Shown piece after piece: positions 1 to 6,509 of a DNA stretch of 8,845 bases (position 1 is its first letter; each line of letters opens with the position of its first letter). The notes below the pieces were generated by a model. The model was given only the letters and a program-made list of their open reading frames with translations, had not been told where the DNA came from and ran no database searches. The DNA lies in the NCBI GenBank assembly GCA_002376965.1, contig DFOV01000060.1, forward strand, positions 3,286 through 12,130, in the 5' to 3' direction. This DNA comes from Gammaproteobacteria bacterium UBA3532. GTDB lineage: Bacteria > Pseudomonadota > Gammaproteobacteria > Enterobacterales > UBA3532. The position numbers and the translations under genes were made by a program.

Positions 1-2
1 AA

Positions 3-1175
3 GCCACTGTTACCGTGCAAATTACTGATGACAGCCAGCCACCATTAGAAGGGCCAAGAGACTACGCGCGCGTATTTATCTCAGGGCACAGCTTGACCAG
101 TAAAGATATGGCCCGCTTTGTTGAAGACTTTGCTACCAATGTTGGCGACGACTATCAATATGATATGCAGCTGATAGGCGGCTCAAACATATCATTCAGA
201 ACACGCGGCTGGGAAAATGGTGCTGATGCATGGGATGGAGAACAATGGGTTCCTGAGTGGGAGACATGGGACTACTATGCCGTTGGCGATGACAAGTATG
301 GGCCGCGCACCAACAGCGTGGTTGACGAAATGCGTAACCCAACAGTGATCAGCTCAGGTCGCTACGACACACTGATCATAACTGAAGTGCATGATATTGT
401 TGGCCAATTACGCTCAGACAGCACCCACTTCCTGCGCCACTACCACGACCGCTTGCGTGAAAGCAGTAGCGATGGTGTCACCATGCTTTATCACTCGTGG
501 CAATATATCTTTGGCCGTGATGATGCAACCGAATGGTTAGCCTTTGAAAAAGACATGCAATATGCCTGGGAGTGTTTGGCCAGCGCCACGAATCAAACCC
601 TGCTTAATGATGGGCTACCACAAAATGTACAAATGATCCCCGCAGGCGGAGCCTTGGCCGACTTGGTTGAACGCGCCATTGCAGGGCAAGTTCCAGGCAT
701 CGGAGGAAGCACAGAAAACATCGTTGACCGCTTGTTCGTTCCAGAGCCTGACGGCGATGTTGCGGTTCATCTCACCGCGCTTGGCGACTTCTACATATCA
801 GCAGTGGTCTATCACGCCACTATGCGTAAACAGCCCGTATTGACCGGTACACCAGCTCGGCTAGCGGGCGAATCCAGCGCGACATTGCAAGCCTTAATGC
901 AAATCGCTGCAGACTACGTGACAAACTACTATCAGCAGCCTAACAAGCCCTGGTTACGCCCATTATCTGAATGTCGAGATCTCATGAGCCAACCACGCCC
1001 TAACGCCGAAAGTGTTTGCATGGTATATGAACGCTATATGTCTGATCCAAACAACCCCAGCGATCCCGATGGCACCGGTATGGGCCAGTTCTGCGAAAGC
1101 TTTTTCCAGGAAACCAGCAACCCCGACAACGTGTTAAGCGGCCTACCGCTAACGTTGTTCCCTGCTCCGCAATAA
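3..1175 (+). CDS. SGNH/GDSL-like hydrolase domain, C-terminal part of a larger secreted protein (5' partial)
   Basis: The reading frame is open to the left edge. The residues before the first GTG (Ala-Thr-Val-Thr, then Val-Gln-Ile-Thr-Asp) look like the last strand of an Ig- or cadherin-like domain, so the GTG at 15 is probably not the true start. Numbering from that GTG, an SGNH-like block I is seen as Gly-His-Ser-Leu at 24-27, with Ser26 the likely nucleophile. Gly-Gly-Ser-Asn at 55-58 could be block II. The last block is Asp248, His252 and Gly257 within a DxxxHLTxLGDxY pattern, which resembles the catalytic Asp/His block of SGNH esterases but has one extra residue between Asp and His. The block III Asn is not evident; Thr-Glu-Val-His at 123-126 sits there. 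The 60-110 stretch is Trp-rich and looks like an insertion. The substrate is unknown; an O-acyl or carbohydrate esterase is the best guess. It converges on the next gene across a hairpin. Confidence 0.6.
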   Translation, partial: ATVTVQITDDSQPPLEGPRDYARVFISGHSLTSKDMARFVEDFATNVGDDYQYDMQLIGGSNISFRTRGWENGADAWDGEQWVPEWETWDYYAVGDDKYGPRTNSVVDEMRNPTVISSGRYDTLIITEVHDIVGQLRSDSTHFLRHYHDRLRESSSDGVTMLYHSWQYIFGRDDATEWLAFEKDMQYAWECLASATNQTLLNDGLPQNVQMIPAGGALADLVERAIAGQVPGIGGSTENIVDRLFVPEPDGDVAVHLTALGDFYISAVVYHATMRKQPVLTGTPARLAGESSATLQALMQIAADYVTNYYQQPNKPWLRPLSECRDLMSQPRPNAESVCMVYERYMSDPNNPSDPDGTGMGQFCESFFQETSNPDNVLSGLPLTLFPAPQ

Positions 1176-1202
1176 TAGATAATAGAAGGTTAAACCAATG
1201 AA

Positions 1203-1234
1203 AAAGCCCCCGAACCTATCGGTTAGGGGGCTTT
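1203..1234. terminator. Bidirectional rho-independent terminator between convergent genes
   Basis: A nine-base arm, AAAGCCCCC at 1203-1211, pairs perfectly with GGGGGCTTT at 1226-1234. After one G/A mismatch the stem continues with AACC/GGTT around a TATC loop. On the plus strand the stem ends in TTTATAA, and on the minus strand the A run at 1201-1205 becomes a T run, so it can stop transcription from both sides. It lies 27 bp after the plus-strand stop codon and 105 bp after the minus-strand one. A weaker perfect 6-bp hairpin (TAAGCT/AGCTTA, 1246-1261) follows. Confidence 0.8.
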
Positions 1235-1338
1235 ATAACAAGTGGTAAGCTCTATAGCTTAGAAGCCTTTAAGCCATTGCTGTCAAAGCTTCAGGTCTAA
1301 GAACTACTTCCATGTTTTACTTCGTTTTTATTGAAGAA

Positions 1339-3957
1339 CTATTTAACAACCTTCCAGTTCGGATCATTAACAACGTTCATATGTTGACCAGTGTATGATA
1401 ATCCATCCATCAAGTGGATGTAGTTTAAACCAGTCTGCTCATTGCGCCATAGAATATCGGCTTTACCATCGCCGTCGAAATCACCGGCCATTGCCGCAAA
1501 CCAGCTCGAATCACCAATCTGGCTCGTTTGTCCACTGCTACCCCAGTCAACCAGACCATTATTCATAGCGTATACATAGTTGAGGCCGTTTACACTATTA
1601 CGCCACAATAGATCAGCATCTCCATCACCATCAAAATCACCAGCAGCCGCAAAATCCCAAGCTGTACTTACGCTTGCCAACTGTTTACTGCTGGTAATAA
1701 CATGCCCGTCCATCAAATAACGCCACACGACGTGAGTAGAAGTATTACGGAAAATAATGTCGGATTTGTTATCGCTATTGATGTCTACACTAGCGACAAT
1801 GCGCCAGTTTGAACTATTGATAGTGGCAACTTTTTTTATAGCAGCAATAGATGCCCCATTCATTTGGTATTGCCAAAGCTCTCCACTATTCGCGTTTCTA
1901 AATAAGATATCGTCTTTTCCATCACCATTGTAATCACCAATGGACACGATACTCCATCCTTGATCAACTGGCACATAGTTCACGGTATTGCTTGAGGTAA
2001 CTTCATGGCCATCCATCAACTGGATGTTGTTTTCACCGGTAGACTCGTTCCGCCACAATAAATCACTTTTACCATCACCATTAAAATCACCACGGCCAAT
2101 CAGCGTCCAAGGTTCGGTAACTGTGTTGATTTGCTCAACTTTTTGAATTTGACTGCCATTCATACTGTAATACCAGTTAGCGCCGTCAGCGGCATTGCGC
2201 CAGATGATATCGGATTTGCCGTCTTTCTGTTGGTCGTAGCGGGCGTTAGCCTGTGTAACAGCAAAACTATTTCTAGAATTTCTATTGTTTCCAGTCCATC
2301 TTGGCCACCCCGAACTCATAAGAGGGGATCTACCCTTTAGAGCCATTAATACTGGCTCCCTATCTAGCAAACCATTGATATATATCGTTCCATCTTTACC
2401 AATTGCAGGGGTAGTAGTTGATGCTCTTATAGGCAGGTCATTTTTACGCCATTTTTCATGGCCACTGCTAGAGCTTAGAGCAACTAGGGTGGTTCTGCCA
2501 TCGGCCAAGATGGACAATATTATTGTTCCATCCTCTAGTAGGACAGGATAGTAGTCATGAATAACCCCAACAGGGTAGGGCGGAACGTCGTAACTCCAAT
2601 TCAGCTTTCCATCTTTTGAGATGGAGTAAAAATCACCACTCATTGCTGAAATATACACTGTACCGTCGCTAGCAATTACTGGGGAAGAAGTAACTGCTCC
2701 ATCTATTTCCAAAGACCAATTTAACCCTCCATCAGGCATATATGAGTATACGCGGCAATTAGGCAAACAACCGCTCATTGCACCTAATACAATAGAACCA
2801 TCTGGAGCAATAGCGGGGGAGGAACCTTGGAAGCCATATTCGCTACTAGTCCATAGCTCCTTACCACTTTTATCTACAGTAGATAAAGAAGACCACTCAC
2901 GGCTAGCAAAATAAACCCTACCATTATCAGAAGTCACAGGTGAGGCATAGCCCCACATATCACGTTGCCAATTGACTTGACCATCTCCACTAATAGAGTT
3001 TAGCACTCCGTTTCGTGTAGTTATCAATATATCCCCATAGGGAGTGACGGATATACCACTATGCGTAAAATGGATCCCACCTAACGAAATACTCCACTCT
3101 TCTTGACCTTCGGGAGTAACGGCATACAGCAAGTCTTCCGCCGCAAAATAGATAATACCGCCAGCTCCTATAACTGGGCTACTCTTCACCGCTTTTGGAG
3201 TAGCTATTGACCATTTGAGCGTACCATCCGGATTAACAGCATAAAAATATGAATCAATAGATCCAAGATATATTGTCCCATCCTCTCCAATTGCCGGACT
3301 ACTAGGACTAGACTCACCCATAGGGAAAGTCCATATAATTTCTCCAACTTTTTTTTCTGGCGTACTATAAGACTTATCACTCCCCTCACAATTAGCTTCG
3401 TCCAAAATCAATTCACCGGGCGAACAAAGTTGCTGAGCTCTCATACCCACCAAACCAAAATCATCCAGCGTTAAACCAAAATCGGGGGTCGTAAAGCTAA
3501 AGGTTTGAATGCCATCAAACCCTGTATCACCAAACCTGAAAACTAGCTCCCACTCGTTATCCGGATTAGACCAGTCGATCTCCAGGCCATTTAGATTACA
3601 CCCTCCACCACAGTCGTTGTATTCCGTATCGATAGCAAACACGTCAACTGACCGAATGGGGTTTTCATTGGTAATGACTATGTCATCCGCTGCACTGATA
3701 CCAACAGAAGAAAAGTCAAAGTCACCAAGATCGATAAAGGCTCCTAAGACTTCTGCATTCCAAGGTTCTATCGTTATGTGGTAATTAAAGGTATGTAAAT
3801 CACGATTATGCTCTATCGTCATAATGTAATTCGCGGAGACTTCTGAATTGGAGGTCCAGTCGGTGTAACTGATTGAATCCGTTGATGCCATTGATATGCT
3901 ACTAAGGCTGACTGTAGCAACTGCAAGTATTGAAGCTAGATAATTTTTTCTTCCCAT
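1339..3957 (-). CDS. Secreted PQQ-like propeller plus VCBS/FG-GAP repeat protein
   Basis: This is an 872-residue exported protein. Residues 1-24 form a signal peptide: basic start, hydrophobic core, and a Ser-Met-Ala site before Ser25. Residues 25-200 are a beta-rich domain I do not recognise, with Cys pairs at 116/120 and 178/190. Residues 205-545 hold about eight PQQ-like blades of roughly 40 residues, each with a Ser-Ser-Pro-Ala-Ile or similar strand, an Asp-Gly-Thr turn and a Trp strand (Trp209, 249, 288, 330, 369, 414, 454, 503). Residues 575-872 hold six VCBS/FG-GAP repeats with calcium-loop motifs such as DFNGDGKSD at 624, 675, 774 and 826. The likely role is extracellular or surface binding; no enzyme active site is visible, and quinoprotein dehydrogenase activity is not supported. 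The start is fixed by the signal peptide and by GAGGGA about 7 nt upstream of ATG. It is transcribed alone, convergent with the hydrolase gene. Confidence 0.85.
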   Translation of the reverse strand: MGRKNYLASILAVATVSLSSISMASTDSISYTDWTSNSEVSANYIMTIEHNRDLHTFNYHITIEPWNAEVLGAFIDLGDFDFSSVGISAADDIVITNENPIRSVDVFAIDTEYNDCGGGCNLNGLEIDWSNPDNEWELVFRFGDTGFDGIQTFSFTTPDFGLTLDDFGLVGMRAQQLCSPGELILDEANCEGSDKSYSTPEKKVGEIIWTFPMGESSPSSPAIGEDGTIYLGSIDSYFYAVNPDGTLKWSIATPKAVKSSPVIGAGGIIYFAAEDLLYAVTPEGQEEWSISLGGIHFTHSGISVTPYGDILITTRNGVLNSISGDGQVNWQRDMWGYASPVTSDNGRVYFASREWSSLSTVDKSGKELWTSSEYGFQGSSPAIAPDGSIVLGAMSGCLPNCRVYSYMPDGGLNWSLEIDGAVTSSPVIASDGTVYISAMSGDFYSISKDGKLNWSYDVPPYPVGVIHDYYPVLLEDGTIILSILADGRTTLVALSSSSGHEKWRKNDLPIRASTTTPAIGKDGTIYINGLLDREPVLMALKGRSPLMSSGWPRWTGNNRNSRNSFAVTQANARYDQQKDGKSDIIWRNAADGANWYYSMNGSQIQKVEQINTVTEPWTLIGRGDFNGDGKSDLLWRNESTGENNIQLMDGHEVTSSNTVNYVPVDQGWSIVSIGDYNGDGKDDILFRNANSGELWQYQMNGASIAAIKKVATINSSNWRIVASVDINSDNKSDIIFRNTSTHVVWRYLMDGHVITSSKQLASVSTAWDFAAAGDFDGDGDADLLWRNSVNGLNYVYAMNNGLVDWGSSGQTSQIGDSSWFAAMAGDFDGDGKADILWRNEQTGLNYIHLMDGLSYTGQHMNVVNDPNWKVVK
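1342..2235 (-). repeat. Six tandem VCBS/FG-GAP units (coding)
   Basis: Units of about 48-52 codons recur through the C-terminal third. The DNA coding for the calcium loop stays similar: on the plus strand near-identical 20-mers begin at 1466, 1622, 1919 and 2072. The first unit (Asp575 to Asp583) lacks the full DxNGDG loop, and the fourth (DINSDNKSD at 725) has a degenerate loop, so these two may bind calcium weakly. Confidence 0.8.
2323..3345 (-). repeat. PQQ-like propeller repeats (about eight blades, coding)
   Basis: The encoded blades repeat every 35-45 residues with a Ser-Ser-Pro-(Ala/Val)-Ile strand, an (Asp/Gly)-Gly-Thr-(Ile/Val)-Tyr turn and a closing Trp. An eight-blade count suggests a complete closed propeller. 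The repeats are diverged at the DNA level. Confidence 0.75.
3886..3957 (-). other. Sec signal peptide of the propeller/VCBS protein
   Basis: Codons 1-24 encode Arg3 and Lys4, a hydrophobic stretch from Leu7 to about Ile21, and Ser-Met-Ala at 22-24, a fair signal peptidase I site. No lipobox cysteine is present, so release to the periplasm or outside is more likely than lipidation. Confidence 0.8.
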
Positions 3958-4003
3958 GATCTTCCCTCATTTATCATTTGTACATATGCAATATCTTCGC
4001 AGG

Positions 4004-4020
4004 CTAATTCCTAATTCCTA
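4004..4020. repeat. Tandem heptamer CTAATTC x2 plus partial third copy
   Basis: CTAATTC occurs twice back to back (4004-4010, 4011-4017) and is followed by CTA. It lies in the predicted 5' untranslated region of the propeller gene. Confidence 0.6.
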
Positions 4021-4023
4021 AAG

Positions 4024-4046
4024 CGGTCTACGTTATCAGCAGACCG
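4024..4046. repeat. Inverted repeat in the leader of the propeller gene
   Basis: CGGTCT at 4024-4029 pairs with AGACCG at 4041-4046 across an 11-nt loop. It lies between the candidate promoter and the start codon, so it could be an operator or an mRNA leader hairpin. No T run follows on the minus strand, which argues against a terminator. Confidence 0.4.
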
Positions 4047-4071
4047 ATATGCTACGAAAATATCTGCGCAG

Positions 4072-4101
4072 AATATAACCTATTAAAGCCCCTTAAAGCA
4101 A
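4072..4101 (-). promoter_or_regulatory. Candidate sigma70-type promoter for the propeller gene
   Basis: On the minus strand TTGCTT (4096-4101) is followed after 18 nt by TATATT (4072-4077), a good -10 with a poor -35. It would give a leader of about 105 nt. A 7-bp inverted repeat ATAACCT/AGGTTAT (4075-4081, 4103-4109) straddles both boxes and could be an operator. Two TTAAAGC direct copies (4083, 4093) lie in the spacer. Prediction by eye only. Confidence 0.35.
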
Positions 4102-4135
4102 AAGGTTATCCGATAAACATCGAGCTGAAGTGACT

Positions 4136-4151
4136 TCTAATCTCTAATCTA
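4136..4151. repeat. Tandem heptamer TCTAATC x2 plus partial third copy
   Basis: TCTAATC occurs twice head to tail (4136-4142, 4143-4149) followed by TA. It shares the CTAAT core and 7-bp period with the repeat at 4004. Confidence 0.5.
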
Positions 4152-4211
4152 GTCGATCGCATAGCCAAAACTTGCCACCCACTATTTTACTATATGTATT
4201 TCAATCAAATA

Positions 4212-4250
4212 GCCAACCCCAGCACCATACTGGAACAGTCAGGGGCTGGC
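4212..4250. repeat. REP-like imperfect palindrome downstream of the RAYT gene
   Basis: GCCAACCCC (4212-4220) pairs with GGGGCTGGC (4242-4250) with one mismatch, which becomes a G-T wobble on the minus strand. Inside, ACTG (4229-4232 region) and CAGT flank a GAA loop as a second small hairpin. It lies about 160 bp past the 3' end of the transposase gene. It lacks the GTAG head seen in the REP pair near 6436, so it would be a different element type. Confidence 0.4.
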
Positions 4251-4326
4251 ACCAGATAACGGTGAGCGGCTTGAAGATCGCTAGAGAACACCTCTCAACA
4301 ACCGACAGCGGAAAATGCGTTAATAA

Positions 4327-4340
4327 GGCATCAAAATGCC
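4327..4340. repeat. Small hairpin downstream of the RAYT gene
   Basis: GGCAT and ATGCC form a perfect 5-bp stem around CAAA, about 70 bp past the transposase stop codon. On the minus strand it is followed by TTATTAACGCATTTT, so it could be at most a weak terminator. Confidence 0.3.
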
Positions 4341-4411
4341 AGGTTTTGGACGCTACTTTACCTCCGCTTATGCAGATAACTACGATGGAAGTGCGTCTAG
4401 GGCTTTAAGCG

Positions 4412-5365
4412 TTAACCCGTTGGCAGGAAGTGTAAAGTAGATTGGGATAACCGTCGCTCGATAATTTCCATCCCCACCGCAGAGCCAAAGCGGCTTTCAA
4501 AGCCATGCGTTAGCTCTATCCAGATATCATCATCAATTGACAGGCGGGTTAATATGGGGGAAGCATGCTCGATATATCCACGCTTGTCTTCGCGCATCAC
4601 TCGACCGGTAGCATCCACCAACGCAACATAGTCTTTTAGCTCGAAGGGTAATCCATTGGGCATACTGGCTCGCGGGTTGCCGGCAAATCGCATCAGTAGT
4701 GCTGGTTGTTGGCCTTGCTGGGCCATTTCTATGCGTTGTTTGATACTGGTGTGGTCTGAGTTTTCTGGAGTGTCAGCCATTTTGGAGCGAATGGGGTTAA
4801 GGTCGACATAGGCCATGCAGGCAGCCAGTGCCGCCTCGTCTAGTAATGCTTGGGATTTGAAGCGCCCTTCCCAAAAGCGTCCTGAACATTCGTCTTCTTT
4901 GTTGGCCTCGCGGGCGATATATTCGTTGAGGGAGCGCATGAACCAGCTGATGTCGTGGAGGCGCTTTCGATAGACAGCTGCGATACGTTCAACGGCATCC
5001 AGCATCGCGGGCGTCATGCTGGGGCGCTTTTCTTTGTTGAGGTATTGCTGGGTGAGCAGCGTTCCTTTATGCAGCTGATGCCAACGCTCCAGCACTTGTT
5101 CGGTTGTCCAGCTGTCGGCTTGTTGTTTGTCGATATGTAGTACAAGGTGTGTGTGGTTGCTCATCACCGCATAGGCACAGATGTCGATGGCGAATAGGCT
5201 GGCCAGGAAGTACAGTCTGTCCTCTACCCACTGCCGACGGTGCTCGTAGCTTTTCTGGCTATAGGGATCGACACCACAAAGAAAGGCTCGTCTGACACAC
5301 CGTGATATGCAGTGGTAATACGGCGTGTCGCTTAGGCTGATTTGACTCCGGCGAGGGGTTGGCAT
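4412..5365 (-). CDS. REP-associated tyrosine transposase (RAYT, Y1/HUH family)
   Basis: This is a 317-residue single-strand DNA nuclease/transposase of the IS200/IS605-related Y1_Tnp superfamily. The N-terminus with Tyr-Tyr-His-Cys-Ile-Ser-Arg and Cys-Val-Arg-Arg-Ala-Phe-Leu-Cys (about 16-30) is typical of long RAYT proteins. The metal-binding HUH motif is His71-Thr-His73. The likely catalytic tyrosine is Tyr186 in the helix Ala-Tyr-Val-Asp-Leu-Asn-Pro-Ile-Arg (185-193), preceded by Gly-Arg-Phe-Trp-Glu-Gly-Arg-Phe-Lys (162-170). Residues 200-317 form the C-terminal extension found in longer members; its last 25 residues do not match the Trp- and Arg-rich end I expect, so the extreme C-terminus may be altered. 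RAYTs act on REP palindromes with a GTAG or GGAG head, and such palindromes lie about 1.1 kb away. AGAGGAA upstream of ATG supports the start. No terminal inverted repeats or partner gene are seen, so it is a domesticated-style single gene rather than an insertion sequence. Confidence 0.9.
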   Translation of the reverse strand: MPTPRRSQISLSDTPYYHCISRCVRRAFLCGVDPYSQKSYEHRRQWVEDRLYFLASLFAIDICAYAVMSNHTHLVLHIDKQQADSWTTEQVLERWHQLHKGTLLTQQYLNKEKRPSMTPAMLDAVERIAAVYRKRLHDISWFMRSLNEYIAREANKEDECSGRFWEGRFKSQALLDEAALAACMAYVDLNPIRSKMADTPENSDHTSIKQRIEMAQQGQQPALLMRFAGNPRASMPNGLPFELKDYVALVDATGRVMREDKRGYIEHASPILTRLSIDDDIWIELTHGFESRFGSAVGMEIIERRLSQSTLHFLPTG

Positions 5366-5395
5366 CCTTGATTCCTCTGCTTATTGAAACTCCAT

Positions 5396-5413
5396 ACTGT
5401 TCAAGCTAACAGT
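5396..5413. repeat. Inverted repeat upstream of the RAYT start
   Basis: ACTGTT (5396-5401) pairs perfectly with AACAGT (5408-5413) around a 6-nt loop, 30 bp before the ATG. It may be an operator or a transposase recognition hairpin. CCATACTG and AACAGT are shared with the palindrome at 4212-4250 on the other side of the gene. Confidence 0.4.
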
Positions 5414-5485
5414 TGACTTCGGTTTTGACAAGTGTGGATTTAACTTACAGCCATCTAGACCTTGTATATCATTGTTTGTAATATA

Positions 5486-5535
5486 TTATTTGGGTGGATG
5501 TCTTATATTTTTTATATTTTTATTTGGGTGGATGT
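5486..5535. repeat. 16-bp direct repeat, two copies, 34-bp period
   Basis: TTATTTGGGTGGATGT occurs at 5486-5501 and exactly again at 5520-5535. The 18-bp gap between copies is nearly all A and T. Two copies only. Possible binding sites, a slipped duplication, or the scar of a mobile element. Confidence 0.75.
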
Positions 5536-5792
5536 TTTCAACAAAATAAATATTTTCCGGCCTAAGATTTCGAACTGAGTAATTTTCGAGAAGCTTGAAC
5601 TTTTGCTAAGACAATATCGTGACCGCCCCTTATAGATATAGCCGAGTGGTAAAGGCCCTCTAACACCAAGGACACAACCGCAGAAGGACAGGGTTTCACG
5701 AAGATTTCGCAATATTTGGAAGATCTATAATAATTAAATGAGTTTTGCCGCAGGCAGCAATCATTACAGCATCACCAGTTTCAACATCATTG

Positions 5793-6374
5793 CTATTTGC
5801 TATCTTCATAAAACGCCACCACATCATCATTCCGTACACGTTGATATATATCTTTTACATCTAGGGCTAAGTCTATCGACTCGAGGTGGATTGTTTCTCC
5901 TAGGAAGTAGTGAACCGAGCGCCAATCATCGCTTTTTCGGTATAAAGTTACGTCGGCTACGTCTTGTTCCACCGTCATATACTCTTGCAGTGACGGGACA
6001 TTCAAATACTCAACCAGCTTGTGTTTTTCATCCATTCGCCGGGTAGAACGAGAAATCACTTCAACAATGAGTACAGGTGTCTCGGTGTAATAGGGTTCAG
6101 ACTCATCAAAGTGGCAATCAACTAAGATATCAGGGTAATAGAAATTATCACGGACTCGCACCTTCATGTCTGAACCAAATGGTTCGCAAGGCTGGCCTTC
6201 CAGATGATTTCCCAGCTTTCTTGACAGGTTTTGGCAAATTCGCTCATGGTTAGCGCTTGCTCCGGCCATCGCGACTATTTGGCCATCAATGAGTTCGTGC
6301 TTTATCGAGCGAGCGGACTCACTTTGCAGGTATTCATCAGGCGTTAACCTCTTGCTTTTGGAGGCAATAGACAT
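5793..6374 (-). CDS. Uma2 family putative endonuclease (DUF820)
   Basis: This is a 193-residue protein of the usual Uma2 length, with a PD-(D/E)XK-like nuclease fold expected for the family. Features visible: Leu-Thr-Pro-Asp-Glu-Tyr at 10-15; His-Glu-Leu-Ile-Asp-Gly at 26-31 with the conserved Glu27; Asn-His at 42-43; Gly-Ser-Asp-Met-Lys-Val-Arg at 67-73; Tyr-Pro-Asp-Ile-Leu-Val at 80-85 with the likely metal ligand Asp82; and Val-Glu-Val-Ile-Ser at 104-108 with Glu105, followed by Asp115 and Lys117/Lys119. All key acidic and basic residues are kept, so it looks intact. GAGGTG lies 4 nt before the ATG. The biological role of Uma2 proteins is poorly known; they are frequent, scattered and often multi-copy, which suggests mobility. 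Here the start is about 60 bp from a REP pair. It is separated from its neighbours on both sides and seems monocistronic. Confidence 0.88.
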   Translation of the reverse strand: MSIASKSKRLTPDEYLQSESARSIKHELIDGQIVAMAGASANHERICQNLSRKLGNHLEGQPCEPFGSDMKVRVRDNFYYPDILVDCHFDESEPYYTETPVLIVEVISRSTRRMDEKHKLVEYLNVPSLQEYMTVEQDVADVTLYRKSDDWRSVHYFLGETIHLESIDLALDVKDIYQRVRNDDVVAFYEDSK

Positions 6375-6435
6375 TGAGCACCTCGTTAATATCCGGTTTC
6401 CAAAAATGCAAAGAGACTATGGCAACCTAACAGCG

Positions 6436-6466
6436 GTAGGTTGGGTTAGCGCCAGCGTAACCCAAC
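6436..6466 (+). repeat. REP palindrome 1 with GTAG head (plus orientation)
   Basis: GTAG at 6436-6439 is followed directly by a stem of GTTGGGTTA (6440-6448) with TAACCCAAC (6458-6466), a perfect 9-bp match. A bulged G and a short inner CG/CG stem close a CCAG loop. The tetranucleotide head plus bulged hairpin is the known REP layout recognised by RAYT proteins. The upstream CAACCTA (6423-6429) can also pair with TAGGTTG (6437-6443), giving an alternative hairpin that hides the head. Confidence 0.8.
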
Positions 6467-6509
6467 AAGCTCATTGGCCCACAGAATCAAAACGATTTTC
6501 GACGAGAAG

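Larger units (their letters stand above)
3958..4411. other. Intergenic region with regulatory-looking repeats, no convincing gene
   Basis: No reading frame here has a ribosome site or family resemblance. The part next to the propeller gene holds a candidate promoter, a hairpin and a tandem heptamer. Further out lie an 11-bp operator-like palindrome (GAAGT-G-ACTTC, 4127-4137), a second tandem heptamer, and hairpins beyond the 3' end of the transposase gene. Confidence 0.6.
5366..5792. other. AT-rich intergenic region between RAYT and Uma2, no convincing gene
   Basis: The stretch from about 5460 to 5560 is strongly AT-rich and holds a 16-bp direct repeat. A hairpin lies just upstream of the transposase start. 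A D-arm-like string at 5641 is not part of a foldable tRNA. A 66-codon minus-strand frame (5512-5712) has no family resemblance. No clear promoter was found for the transposase; TTGTCA on its strand has only a poor -10 partner. Confidence 0.6.

Noticed and set aside
2323..3345. Quinoprotein (PQQ-dependent) dehydrogenase
   Set aside because: Only the blade repeat pattern is shared; no cofactor-binding vicinal cysteines, catalytic Asp or heme site is visible.
4172..4408. 78-codon plus-strand reading frame
   Set aside because: It runs across the palindrome and hairpins past the transposase end, has no ribosome site and no family resemblance.
4300..4440. Integron attC-like site (GCGTTAA strings near 4317 and 4408)
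   Set aside because: No GTTRRRY core and no paired R/L boxes fit, and no integrase is present.
5486..5535. CRISPR-like spacing of a 16-bp repeat
   Set aside because: Only two copies, an 18-bp A/T-rich gap, no palindromic repeat and no cas genes.
5641..5656. String GCCGAGTGGTAAAGGC resembling the D-arm of a serine or leucine tRNA
   Set aside because: No acceptor stem, no 5-bp anticodon stem and no T-arm sequence can be found around it on either strand; at most a remnant, more likely chance.
5512..5712. 66-codon minus-strand reading frame
   Set aside because: It covers the AT-rich repeat, has odd low-complexity composition at its end and no recognisable motif or ribosome site.
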